A DNA stretch of 64,000 bases from Cohnella sp. SGD-V74 (GTDB lineage Bacteria; Bacillota; Bacilli; Paenibacillales; Paenibacillaceae): contig NZ_PVYW01000017.1 of the NCBI RefSeq assembly GCF_003001675.1, positions 62,001 through 126,000 on the forward strand. The letters are read 5' to 3'. Positions 1-7,941 of the stretch are shown here, piece after piece. The number at the start of each line of letters is the position of its first letter. Positions within the stretch are counted from its first letter, which is position 1. The translations under genes were made by a program, and so were the position numbers. The notes beneath the pieces are model-generated. The model worked only from the letters and a program-made list of their open reading frames with translations. It ran no database searches and had not been told where the DNA came from.

Positions 1-353
1 GACGGCGGCGCGGCAAGCAGCTCATGCAACGGATAGTCGGAATCGCCGAAATGGAACACGATCGAAAGGCAGACATACGGTTTGCCGGGTCGCGTGCGGA
101 CGCTGTGGTCCTCGCCAGGCCCCTGGAACAGCAGGTCGCCCTTCCCCGTGACGTACGGAATGCCGCTGATTTCGTAATCCGCGACGCCCTCGACGACGTA
201 TTGCAGTTGATACTGCTTCAATACCCTCGGCTTGAGCGACCACCCCTCCGGAGCGTGAAACATATGCGCAAGCGTAATATACGGAGGAAAATAAAACTCC
301 TCCAAATCCTCCAGTGTCTCGGAAGGATCGAGAATGTACAGCTTTTTGTCCAT
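1..353 (-). CDS. AraC-family regulator, N-terminal cupin part (cut by window edge)
   Basis: Reading from the ATG at 353 toward base 1 gives about 117 open residues with no stop. The segment has the look of the N-terminal sugar-sensing cupin (AraC_binding) domain: a VVEGVADYEISG strand run, a GKGDLLFQGPGEDHS turn and a final FHFGDSDYPLHELL stretch. A good ribosome binding site (AGGAAGG) precedes the ATG. The C-terminal helix-turn-helix half would lie outside the window, so DNA binding is inferred from family architecture. It follows the desaturase gene by 122 bases on the same strand and could be cotranscribed with it. It may instead be a simple cupin protein if no HTH follows. Confidence 0.7.
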   Translation of the reverse strand, partial: MDKKLYILDPSETLEDLEEFYFPPYITLAHMFHAPEGWSLKPRVLKQYQLQYVVEGVADYEISGIPYVTGKGDLLFQGPGEDHSVRTRPGKPYVCLSIVFHFGDSDYPLHELLAAPP

Positions 354-475
354 GGTCGCCTTCCTCCCCCCCGGGGCTATCGTTGACGTAAATTTCCTCG
401 GCACACGCCGAGACGGAATACTCGATTGCTTGAAGGTTGCATCTAAATCTACTCTGCGAGTTACAAGGCGTTTTG

Positions 476-1597
476 TCAACGCATCCCGGATGGTCGTATC
501 CGCTCCGCATCTCCCGGCACTTCTGCGTTCGCCGGCTTCGGTCCGTATTGATAAGGCTGCGCCGTCGGCGGCAGCTCCCGCTGTATCGTATAATTGCGAT
601 CCTTGCGCTGCTTCAGCAGGGCGTATATCACTTCCCTGAACGCTTCCCACGTGCTGCGGTTCGGACGCGGGCAATCCGCCTTCATCTCCTCGTGCAGCGC
701 AGGCAGGGCGTGGTAAGGCACCATCGGGAACATGTGATGCTCGATATGGTAATTCATATTCCAGTACAGGAATCGGAACAGCGGATTCATGTATACCGTC
801 CGGGAATTCAGCCGATGATCGAGCACGTCCTCATGCAGGCCTAGATGCTGGATCATCCCGAAGACGACCATCAGGCCCGCTCCATAGAAGGACGGAAGAA
901 TAATGAACATCGCCGGCAAAATGCTGGACGTGTACACGCAAGCCGCGATTACGCCGACAAAGATGAGCACGTACACGCGGGATTCCCAGAACGACTTGCG
1001 AAATTCCGCTTCCGGAATGAAATCTCTCTCTTCCTTGCCAACGATGCCGAACGCGTGCATAAACATCCGCTTGATGTCCTTCGGCCCCCCGACCAGGTGG
1101 GCGAATTGCATAATAATGACGCGCCACACCGGCGGACGCGGCTGGTTGATCTCGGGGTCGCGGCCCACGACGTAAGTGTCGGTATGATGGCGGGCATGGC
1201 TCCAGCGCCACGGCGTCGCCGGTCTTAAGACGAGGAACGATGCGAATTGATAGACGACCTCGTTCATCCAATGCGTCTTGAACGCCGTGCCGTGACCGCA
1301 CTCATGCCAGCGGGAATCTCCCGGCGAAGTATACAAAATCCCGTAGACGAGAAACGCCGGTATCGCCCACCACGTCCCCCAGGACAAATAGGCCAGAACG
1401 CCCGCTCCCGCCAGAAGCGCCAACCATACAATCGTATCCCGTATTGCCGGACCGTCCTTGCGCTTCATCAGCTCTTTCATTCGCTTGCGGGGAATCGGCG
1501 TCGCGTACCATTCGGCCGCCACCAGCCCCCGCTCCTGAGCTCTCTTGCCCTCGGGCCCCGTAAGACTGTAATCCCTTTTCGCTTGCGAGGAACTCAT
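476..1597 (-). CDS. membrane fatty acid desaturase family protein (MocD-like)
   Basis: A 373-residue integral membrane di-iron enzyme. The three histidine clusters of the family are visible: HECGH at about 98-102, HARHH at about 134-138 and HIEHH near 286. Hydrophobic segments lie at about 55-90, 115-125 and 210-255. The family inserts double bonds or hydroxyl groups into lipids or other hydrophobic substrates using O2 and an external electron donor. The wide spacing and the hydrophilic C-terminal tail resemble desaturase-like proteins annotated MocD rather than delta-5 acyl-lipid Des. The ATG follows an AGGAGGT site at good spacing. No ferredoxin or reductase gene is adjacent, so the electron donor is unknown. 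Neighbours are a YesN-type regulator upstream and an AraC-type gene downstream. Confidence 0.8.
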   Translation of the reverse strand: MSSSQAKRDYSLTGPEGKRAQERGLVAAEWYATPIPRKRMKELMKRKDGPAIRDTIVWLALLAGAGVLAYLSWGTWWAIPAFLVYGILYTSPGDSRWHECGHGTAFKTHWMNEVVYQFASFLVLRPATPWRWSHARHHTDTYVVGRDPEINQPRPPVWRVIIMQFAHLVGGPKDIKRMFMHAFGIVGKEERDFIPEAEFRKSFWESRVYVLIFVGVIAACVYTSSILPAMFIILPSFYGAGLMVVFGMIQHLGLHEDVLDHRLNSRTVYMNPLFRFLYWNMNYHIEHHMFPMVPYHALPALHEEMKADCPRPNRSTWEAFREVIYALLKQRKDRNYTIQRELPPTAQPYQYGPKPANAEVPGDAERIRPSGMR

Positions 1598-1702
1598 TCG
1601 TTAACCTCCTCCCACAACTCACTCAGCTTTGTATTTGCTTTTCGGCGTCGCCAAAGAAACGGAATCGGAAGTCGATTCCGTTCGGAAGAAATATCGATTG
1701 GT

Positions 1703-2497
1703 CTAATCCTCCGATTTGTCGTCCCCTACAGCGACCGAATTTTTCTCGCGATACACTCCGGGCGTTACTCCCGTAAACTTCTTGAAAACCTTAAAAAACT
1801 GGCGGCTGTTCTCGTAGCCGACTTTAACGGCGACTTGTTCGACCGCAACATCGGGATTTTCTACCAGCATCGCCTTCGCTTTCGACGTTCTCACCCGATG
1901 AACGTATTGAACGAACGTCGTTCCCGTTTCCTTATGAATGAGTCCGCTGACATAGTTCGGATTCAAACCTACCGATTCCGAAACTTCCTGCAGCGAAATA
2001 TCCTTCATATAGTGTTTCTTAATATACTTCTCGATCTGAGCGATTTTCTTGCTGCTTCTCATCGCATTGGCCATCCCGACCGGCGCGGAGTCTGCCTGCT
2101 CCTGCTCGGCAGCGACTATCGCGTTCTCGATCCGGTCCTGCATTCGACCAACCGCTTGCAATAGCTCGGCTTGGTTAACCGGCTTCAAGAAGTAATCGAC
2201 CACTCCGTACCGAATCGCCGTCTGCGCATATTCGAATTCCCCGTATCCCGTCAGAATCATGCATTGTTCGCACAGATTGCGCTCTTTCGTGTGGCGGATC
2301 AACTCCAAACCGTCCATCTCCGGCATGTGAATGTCCGTAATAAGCAAGTCGGGGCGCACCGTTTCCATTAGTCTCAGAGCCTCGATCGCATCGTACGCGG
2401 TTTCGATTTGCGTGGGTCTGTCATACTCGTGAGCGATCATATTGGCCAACCCTCTGACGATCAGCGGTTCGTCATCCACGATCAACAGCCTAATCAT
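1703..2497 (-). CDS. YesN-type response regulator (receiver + AraC HTH)
   Basis: 264 residues. The receiver domain (about 1-120) has the acidic pair DDE at 8-10, the phosphoacceptor Asp55 in the TDIHMP motif and a Lys in FLKPV. The C-terminal 100 residues form a double HTH of the AraC type (SLQEVSESVGLNPNYVSGL, then VAVKVGYENSRQFFKVFKK). I chose the ATG at 2497, which begins MIRLLIVDDE, rather than the longer upstream reading, because receiver domains begin with this strand and the ATG overlaps the end of the kinase gene by 8 bases. It is the output of the adjacent YesM-like kinase and is expected to activate the sugar transporter operon just upstream. Confidence 0.93.
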   Translation of the reverse strand: MIRLLIVDDEPLIVRGLANMIAHEYDRPTQIETAYDAIEALRLMETVRPDLLITDIHMPEMDGLELIRHTKERNLCEQCMILTGYGEFEYAQTAIRYGVVDYFLKPVNQAELLQAVGRMQDRIENAIVAAEQEQADSAPVGMANAMRSSKKIAQIEKYIKKHYMKDISLQEVSESVGLNPNYVSGLIHKETGTTFVQYVHRVRTSKAKAMLVENPDVAVEQVAVKVGYENSRQFFKVFKKFTGVTPGVYREKNSVAVGDDKSED

Positions 2498-4286
2498 CTC
2501 TATCACCGCCCTTTGCCAAGAGTACCAGCGTAAACGTGCTGCCTTTATCGACATGACTGACTACAGACAACCCGGAACCTTCGCCGTAGAAAGCTTTTAT
2601 TCTCTCGTTCACGTTGTGCAGTCCGATTCCTCCCTCGATTTGCAGCAGGGGAGAATCGAGCCTGGAGCGCAATTTCCAAAGCTCATCCTCAGCAATGCCT
2701 ACACCGTTATCGGAAATGGAGATCGTAATCCTCGGTCCTTCCTGAGCAATCTCAAGACGAACGATTCCCGTTCTTCTAAGTCCTGATATTCCATGAATGA
2801 TGCTGTTCTCGACAATGGGCTGCAGCAGAAATTTCGGACAGATCAAGCTCCCCAGATCGGCTCCGTTATCTTCATATTCGAAAATAAGCCGCGATTCCAT
2901 CCGAATCTTCTGTATGGCGATATAACGCTGCAAGTGGTCGACCTCATCCTGCAGGGTCACTGGATTTTTCTTCGTAATACTGTACCGCAGCAGCTCTCCC
3001 AGCGTATAGGCCATGTCCGCAACCTGATGGTCCCCGTTGATCTTGGCCAGCATCCGCATCGATTCCAGCGTATTGTACAGGAAGTGCGGGCGGATTTGAG
3101 CTTCGAGCATTTTGTACTCCGCGTCTTTTTTCATCATTTCCAAACGGTGCGCCTTATGGAACAGCTCGTTGTTCAGTTCGATCATCGCATTGTAGGAGCG
3201 GATCAGCCCGCCGATCTCATCGTTGCCCGTCTCTCCCTTAAAAGTCGCAGGACGCCCCGGATTCAGCCGTTTAATATGTTTCGTCAGCCGAATAACTCTC
3301 TTCGCCATGGAAGCCGCAAATTTATAATAGACGAGGGATAACGCGACAAGCAGCAGAACGCCAACGCCAATGTAGATGCCCTCCCTGCCTTGCATGCCGT
3401 TGAACAGAGAGTGTACGGGAGTAACCAGAACGCTGTCCAATCCGAAGGTTCCCAAGTGGATGCGATTCAGCAGCACTTTCTTGTCGCTCAAATAAACATA
3501 CTCGGCATCGCTTGCCGCCAGTTTCCCGATTTCGCTCGCAAGCGCCGGATCGTCGGGGAAATTATCGCTTCTGTACACGAGCTTGGCCGTCTGATCGACA
3601 ATCACATAAGACGAACCTTCGGCCAGGCTGACCGTTTCATAAAATTCCCTGAGGGCATCGGGCTTTAACGCGATTTCGATCAGACCGAGCTCATGGGAAT
3701 ACTGGTTGTTGAATATTCTGCTGTAATAGCTGAACGTCGGAAATTCGTCTTCCGTCCCCGCGCTGTAGAACCACTTCCCTTTTCCCGGAGGAATCCCCCG
3801 CAGTTGCTCCCATCTCTCCGGATCGGCAATGCTCCGTATGAGCTGGGAAATCGGCTGAATGTCAGGCGGAAGCGGAAGCTGCTCCTCGTTGTTATTGTAG
3901 ATCGACAGTCTGCCAATTAACGGATTGCCGGTCACCGCGTACGTAATCGTAGGTTCGATGTCCTTCAAGTACGTGAATACCATATCGGCGTCCGTCAGCT
4001 GTCTTCGCGCCAAATACTCGATAATGCTATCGTTATTCTGAAAAAGTTTGGTTGCCGCCTCGGACTGCGCCAGACTAATATTCAAATTCCGGTTGGATTG
4101 CTCCAGGAAGTTCTGTCTGCCTCTCGAGTACTCGTCCAGCACGTTCTGCACGATAAGGTTATAGAATACGAACCCGAAAATGATAAACGGAATGCAGATG
4201 ATGACGACATATCCGATAATCATTTTATGAACGATTCTCATTCCTCTGAACTCCGCTAAGAGCGCTTTCACTGAACGCAGCACCAC
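2490..4286 (-). CDS. YesM-type sensor histidine kinase
   Basis: 598 residues. A membrane segment at about 20-45 and a second near 305-325 bracket an extracellular sensor region. A HAMP linker follows, then the His_kinase domain with the phosphorylatable histidine in RPHFLYNTLES. The ATPase domain shows an N box (QPIVENSIIHG), a G1 box (SDNGVGI) and a G2 box (GIGLHNV). This architecture is the LytS/YesM group that pairs with YesN regulators and senses extracellular carbohydrate or the binding protein that carries it. The start is a GTG with an AGGGG upstream; the ATG 15 codons later is an alternative. It lies 124 bases after the transporter lipoprotein gene and overlaps the regulator gene. Confidence 0.92.
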   Translation of the reverse strand: MVLRSVKALLAEFRGMRIVHKMIIGYVVIICIPFIIFGFVFYNLIVQNVLDEYSRGRQNFLEQSNRNLNISLAQSEAATKLFQNNDSIIEYLARRQLTDADMVFTYLKDIEPTITYAVTGNPLIGRLSIYNNNEEQLPLPPDIQPISQLIRSIADPERWEQLRGIPPGKGKWFYSAGTEDEFPTFSYYSRIFNNQYSHELGLIEIALKPDALREFYETVSLAEGSSYVIVDQTAKLVYRSDNFPDDPALASEIGKLAASDAEYVYLSDKKVLLNRIHLGTFGLDSVLVTPVHSLFNGMQGREGIYIGVGVLLLVALSLVYYKFAASMAKRVIRLTKHIKRLNPGRPATFKGETGNDEIGGLIRSYNAMIELNNELFHKAHRLEMMKKDAEYKMLEAQIRPHFLYNTLESMRMLAKINGDHQVADMAYTLGELLRYSITKKNPVTLQDEVDHLQRYIAIQKIRMESRLIFEYEDNGADLGSLICPKFLLQPIVENSIIHGISGLRRTGIVRLEIAQEGPRITISISDNGVGIAEDELWKLRSRLDSPLLQIEGGIGLHNVNERIKAFYGEGSGLSVVSHVDKGSTFTLVLLAKGGDRDD

Positions 4287-4410
4287 TTCCAGGACCCCTT
4301 CGAATTACGTCTGGTTGCGTACGAGAATAACCCGAATGTCCCGCATTCGTCAATCGGAAGCTTTCCCCTCCGATCGGCGGAAGGACATTCGAGTCGTTCC
4401 CGTTAAGTCC

Positions 4411-5979
4411 TTAGTTGGGTTTTACTTCGTTATACTTCTCGTTTGCCCACTTCTCGTAATCCGCCAATCCCATGTCTTCCGCTTTCTTAAGCATTTCATT
4501 GTAGGCTTGAACAGCTTCCTCTTCGGTCTTGGCCAAGTACACCTTCGCTTCCTGATTTTCCAACATATCGCCGATATTGGTCAGAATGACTTGTTCTCTG
4601 GAGTCCGGATCCGGCTTTACTTTGGAAATATACGGATTATATACTTTGATCTTCGCTTGGTCGACTTCCGCTGCGGCCGTCTGCGTTCCCGGCGTATAGT
4701 AGAACAGTCCTTCGTTCACCGCTTTACCGACGAGATTGGCCCACCAGTAGATGCCGAGCTTGTTTTGAACTTCGGGATTGAGTTTATCGTAAGTCATCTC
4801 CGGGAACCCTTGCTCGTTCCAGTTCCAATGCTCGCCTTCAATGCCCCATTTCGCCAGCCGATCCCCTTCTTCGGAAAACAGGAACTGCATCAGCTTGATG
4901 GATTTTTCGGGATTTTTGTTATTCTTCGTAATGAACGTTCCGGACCAGCCCGCGGAATTTTTGTAGATAGCCGCTTGATCGTTCAATTGATTGACGATCT
5001 GCGTATAGCTGTAATCTCCGCCATTCGCCTTAATTTGAGCGTTAAACGTCTCAGCACCGTTCGTCGTCCATTCGTACGCGAAAGCTTTGCCGGACAGCGC
5101 CAATTGCTTGGCCTGATCCTCGTTCTTGTAAGCGAAGTTCTCGGCCGTAATCAGCCCTTCTCTGTACAGGCTGTTCATATATTTGTACGTTTCCAGCAGC
5201 TCCGCCTGTCTCAGGAAGTGGATCAGTTGTCCGTCCTTCTCGACAAGACCGTCGTTCGCCGCTCCGAATTGCGAAGAGAAATACGTGCGAATCCAACCTG
5301 CGGGATTCATGACGAGCGGAATTTGATCTTTGTACTCATTCTTGACGCGAATGAGGACGTTCTTGAAATCCTCCAGCGTGTTCAACGGCGGATTGCCCAT
5401 CTTGTCCATGATGTCCTGTCTGACCATCACTCCCGGTCCCATGTCCGTAGCAAGCGGATACTGGGCCCACTCCTCGGGAGTGGAATACGCGCCCAATACC
5501 GTATAGATCTTGCCGTCATTGGCCGTATTCAGCTTGATTCTTTCCTCGTCCACGACAAAGTCCGGCGCGTATTGCGAGATCAGGTCGTCCCAAGGCAGAC
5601 TCAGCTTCGGATCGGACATTCTGACGATCTGATTGCTGGTGAACACCAGGTCCGGCAAATCGCCCGAAGCGATCATCAGCGGCAGCTGCTTCTCGTCGGT
5701 GGCCACCGTGATATTCAGCTTAACTCCCGTTCTCTTCGTAATCTCCTCCGGAATCGGGCCGGACCAATCTTTGGTTGGATACCAGGAGTGGTCGACGAAC
5801 AGCGAAAGCTCCACCAATTCCTCATTCGACGACGGATTGGCCGCCGACTCGGTCGACGTTGCCGAAGGCGATGCCGCCGGCTCGTTCCCCTTCGTATTCC
5901 CGCTGCTGCAGCCGACCACGCCAACGGTCAGTGCCGCCAGCAACAACAGCATCCCCTTAACACTCTTATTTCTTCTCAT
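4411..5979 (-). CDS. carbohydrate ABC transporter substrate-binding lipoprotein (LplA type)
   Basis: 522 residues with a lipoprotein signal peptide: positively charged MRRNKSVKG, a hydrophobic core and the lipobox VVGC, so Cys24 would be lipidated and anchored outside the membrane. A low-complexity Ser/Ala/Thr linker follows. The body is a family 1 extracellular solute-binding fold of the large LplA/YtcQ kind usual in Paenibacillus. A GGGAGGG site precedes the ATG. It is the third transporter component downstream of two permeases. No ATPase gene is present; such systems normally share an MsmX-type ATPase encoded elsewhere. The substrate is probably an oligosaccharide released by or fed to the DUF5703 enzyme of the same operon. 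Confidence 0.92.
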   Translation of the reverse strand: MRRNKSVKGMLLLLAALTVGVVGCSSGNTKGNEPAASPSATSTESAANPSSNEELVELSLFVDHSWYPTKDWSGPIPEEITKRTGVKLNITVATDEKQLPLMIASGDLPDLVFTSNQIVRMSDPKLSLPWDDLISQYAPDFVVDEERIKLNTANDGKIYTVLGAYSTPEEWAQYPLATDMGPGVMVRQDIMDKMGNPPLNTLEDFKNVLIRVKNEYKDQIPLVMNPAGWIRTYFSSQFGAANDGLVEKDGQLIHFLRQAELLETYKYMNSLYREGLITAENFAYKNEDQAKQLALSGKAFAYEWTTNGAETFNAQIKANGGDYSYTQIVNQLNDQAAIYKNSAGWSGTFITKNNKNPEKSIKLMQFLFSEEGDRLAKWGIEGEHWNWNEQGFPEMTYDKLNPEVQNKLGIYWWANLVGKAVNEGLFYYTPGTQTAAAEVDQAKIKVYNPYISKVKPDPDSREQVILTNIGDMLENQEAKVYLAKTEEEAVQAYNEMLKKAEDMGLADYEKWANEKYNEVKPN

Positions 5980-6063
5980 GTTCTGTTACCCTCCCTGAAT
6001 GAATGATGACACGTTTGAAACATATATTAAAGCTTATCGCTCTAATATTGCCTGAAGGGGCAT

Positions 6064-6945
6064 TCAGCCTTTGACCGAGCCCAGCATGATCCCCTTGACG
6101 AAATACTTCTGAAGGAACGGGTACACGCATACGATCGGAGCTACGGAGATGACCATCGCGGTGACCTGTACAGAGAAGCCGGTGACCTGACGCATCGCCG
6201 CATATTGACCGGACGCATTGTCCGTGGGAATCATCGATTGGTTAATGATCTGTATCATCCGGTAGGACATCGTCCTCAGGTCGTCGTTCTGAACGAAATA
6301 GGCCGAGTCCAGCCAGGAATTCCATTGTCCCGCTCCCATGAACAGCGCCATCGTGGCGATCAGAGGCGAGGATACCGGCAAGATGATCGTAAAGAAAATT
6401 TGCAGCTCCTTGGCCCCGTCGATGCGTGCCGATTCCCCGATCTCTGCGGGAATTTCCCGAAAGAACGAAATCGCGACCATTAGGAAGAAAAGATTGAGCA
6501 TGGACGGGATGACGTATACGCCGAACGTATTGAGCAGCCCCAGCCCTTTCAACAAGACGTAATAGGTAATGAGGCCTCCGGAGAAATTCATCGCGACAAT
6601 GAAGAAGATGAAATAAAACCGGCTGAACAGCAGTCCTTTCTGGCTGAGCCCGTAAGCGACCAGACAGGTGAATAGTACGGTCAAGCCGGCTCCGACAACC
6701 GTTCTTGCAAGCGTCACCACGAATGCGCTCGACCACTTGCCATCGTTGAAGATGTACGTGTAGTTGTCCAGAGTAAAGGCTCTGGGCCATAAATAGATGC
6801 CTCCGAAAGCCGTATCGGTTCCCTGGTTAAAAGACAAAATGAGAATATAGTAGAACGGGTAAAAGGTGCAGAGGCCGATTAACGCCAGCGCGACATAATT
6901 CAAGCTGTCGAGCACCCTGTCCTCTGTCGTTCGTTTTCTGCGCAC
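6064..6945 (-). CDS. carbohydrate ABC transporter permease (LplC/YtcP type)
   Basis: 293 residues, about six membrane segments. It shows the binding-protein-dependent permease EAA loop around residue 190 (EIGESARIDGAKELQIFFTI) that docks with the ATPase. The C terminus KGIMLGSVKG is the stereotyped ending of LplC-type permeases. It starts 12 bases after the end of the LplB-type permease gene and is followed after 84 bases by the binding lipoprotein, so the three form one transporter. The 84-base gap contains an imperfect hairpin (around 6048-6068) that could stabilise or partly terminate the message. Confidence 0.93.
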   Translation of the reverse strand: MRRKRTTEDRVLDSLNYVALALIGLCTFYPFYYILILSFNQGTDTAFGGIYLWPRAFTLDNYTYIFNDGKWSSAFVVTLARTVVGAGLTVLFTCLVAYGLSQKGLLFSRFYFIFFIVAMNFSGGLITYYVLLKGLGLLNTFGVYVIPSMLNLFFLMVAISFFREIPAEIGESARIDGAKELQIFFTIILPVSSPLIATMALFMGAGQWNSWLDSAYFVQNDDLRTMSYRMIQIINQSMIPTDNASGQYAAMRQVTGFSVQVTAMVISVAPIVCVYPFLQKYFVKGIMLGSVKG

Positions 6946-6957
6946 AGGTCGTACCTC

Positions 6958-7941
6958 CTAGAAAAGACTGGATCCGGATACTTTCTTGGCGATATAGTTG
7001 CTGCTAAGAATGAGAGTCAGCGCGATCACGGATTGAATGAAATCGATCGCGGTCGCGAAGGCGAACCTTCCTTGTGCCAGTCCAACGTTAAAGGCGTACG
7101 TCTGCACGATTTGCGAAGTATCGCTGTTCAAAGGATTCCCGAGCAGGAACGACTGCTCGAAGTTGGAGCCGACCAGACCTCCGCCCAGAATGTTGCCCAA
7201 AGATAAAATGAGCACGACGATGATGGAGCCTTTAATTCCCGGGACCGTTACGTGCCGAATGCGCTGCAGACGAGTCGCCCCGTCGATTTCCGCCGCTTCG
7301 TAGAGCGAAGGATCGAGCCCCGCGATCGACGCCAGGAAGATGATCGTCCACCATCCGGCTTCTTTCCAGATCGAGCTCGCGACCGCCAGGCCCCAGAAGT
7401 AGTTCGGATCGGTCAAGAGGTCGAGAGGCTTGTCGATGATGCCGAGCTGCATCAGCATATCGTTAATGATTCCCACATCGGTAGAGAAAAAGGCGTATAA
7501 AATGCCGGTTACGACGACCCAAGAAATAAAATGAGGCAAGTAGCTGACGGTCTGAACGATTCTCTTAAACACTTGACTTCGCATCTCGTTAAGCATAATC
7601 GCGAACAGGATAGGCACCGGAAACGAGAAGAAGAGCTTGAGAAAGCTGAGAATCAGCGTATTCTTCACCAACGTCTCGAAATTGTAATCGGTTACGAAAT
7701 CCTTGAAATGGCGCATCCCGATCCACTCGCTCGTGAAGATGCCGCCCACTCCGTCTACGATGCGATAGTCTTTGAATGCCATCAGAATACCGACCATGGG
7801 ACCGTAGGAGAAGACGAGAAGGAATAGCATCCCGGCCAGGACGAAAAACTGAAAGGCCTTCTGTTTCTTGAACGTCGTCCAGACGGATGATCCATGAGAG
7901 ACCCGGGGTCGCTCCGATGCCGGCTGCGCTTCGGGTTTCAT
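6958..7941 (-). CDS. carbohydrate ABC transporter permease (LplB type)
   Basis: 327 residues. A charged cytoplasmic N terminus of about 30 residues precedes six membrane segments. The EAA loop reads SLYEAAEIDGATRLQRIRHV near residue 220. Its ATGA start overlaps the stop of the upstream DUF5703 enzyme gene by four bases, which implies translational coupling and links the enzyme to this transporter. It forms the heterodimeric membrane pore with the permease encoded immediately downstream. The sugar substrate cannot be read from the sequence. Confidence 0.93.
   Translation of the reverse strand: MKPEAQPASERPRVSHGSSVWTTFKKQKAFQFFVLAGMLFLLVFSYGPMVGILMAFKDYRIVDGVGGIFTSEWIGMRHFKDFVTDYNFETLVKNTLILSFLKLFFSFPVPILFAIMLNEMRSQVFKRIVQTVSYLPHFISWVVVTGILYAFFSTDVGIINDMLMQLGIIDKPLDLLTDPNYFWGLAVASSIWKEAGWWTIIFLASIAGLDPSLYEAAEIDGATRLQRIRHVTVPGIKGSIIVVLILSLGNILGGGLVGSNFEQSFLLGNPLNSDTSQIVQTYAFNVGLAQGRFAFATAIDFIQSVIALTLILSSNYIAKKVSGSSLF

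Noticed and set aside
4315-6006. Plus-strand open frame of 563 codons
   Set aside because: Antisense to the binding-lipoprotein gene, whose signal peptide and fold are clear; composition is that of a shadow.
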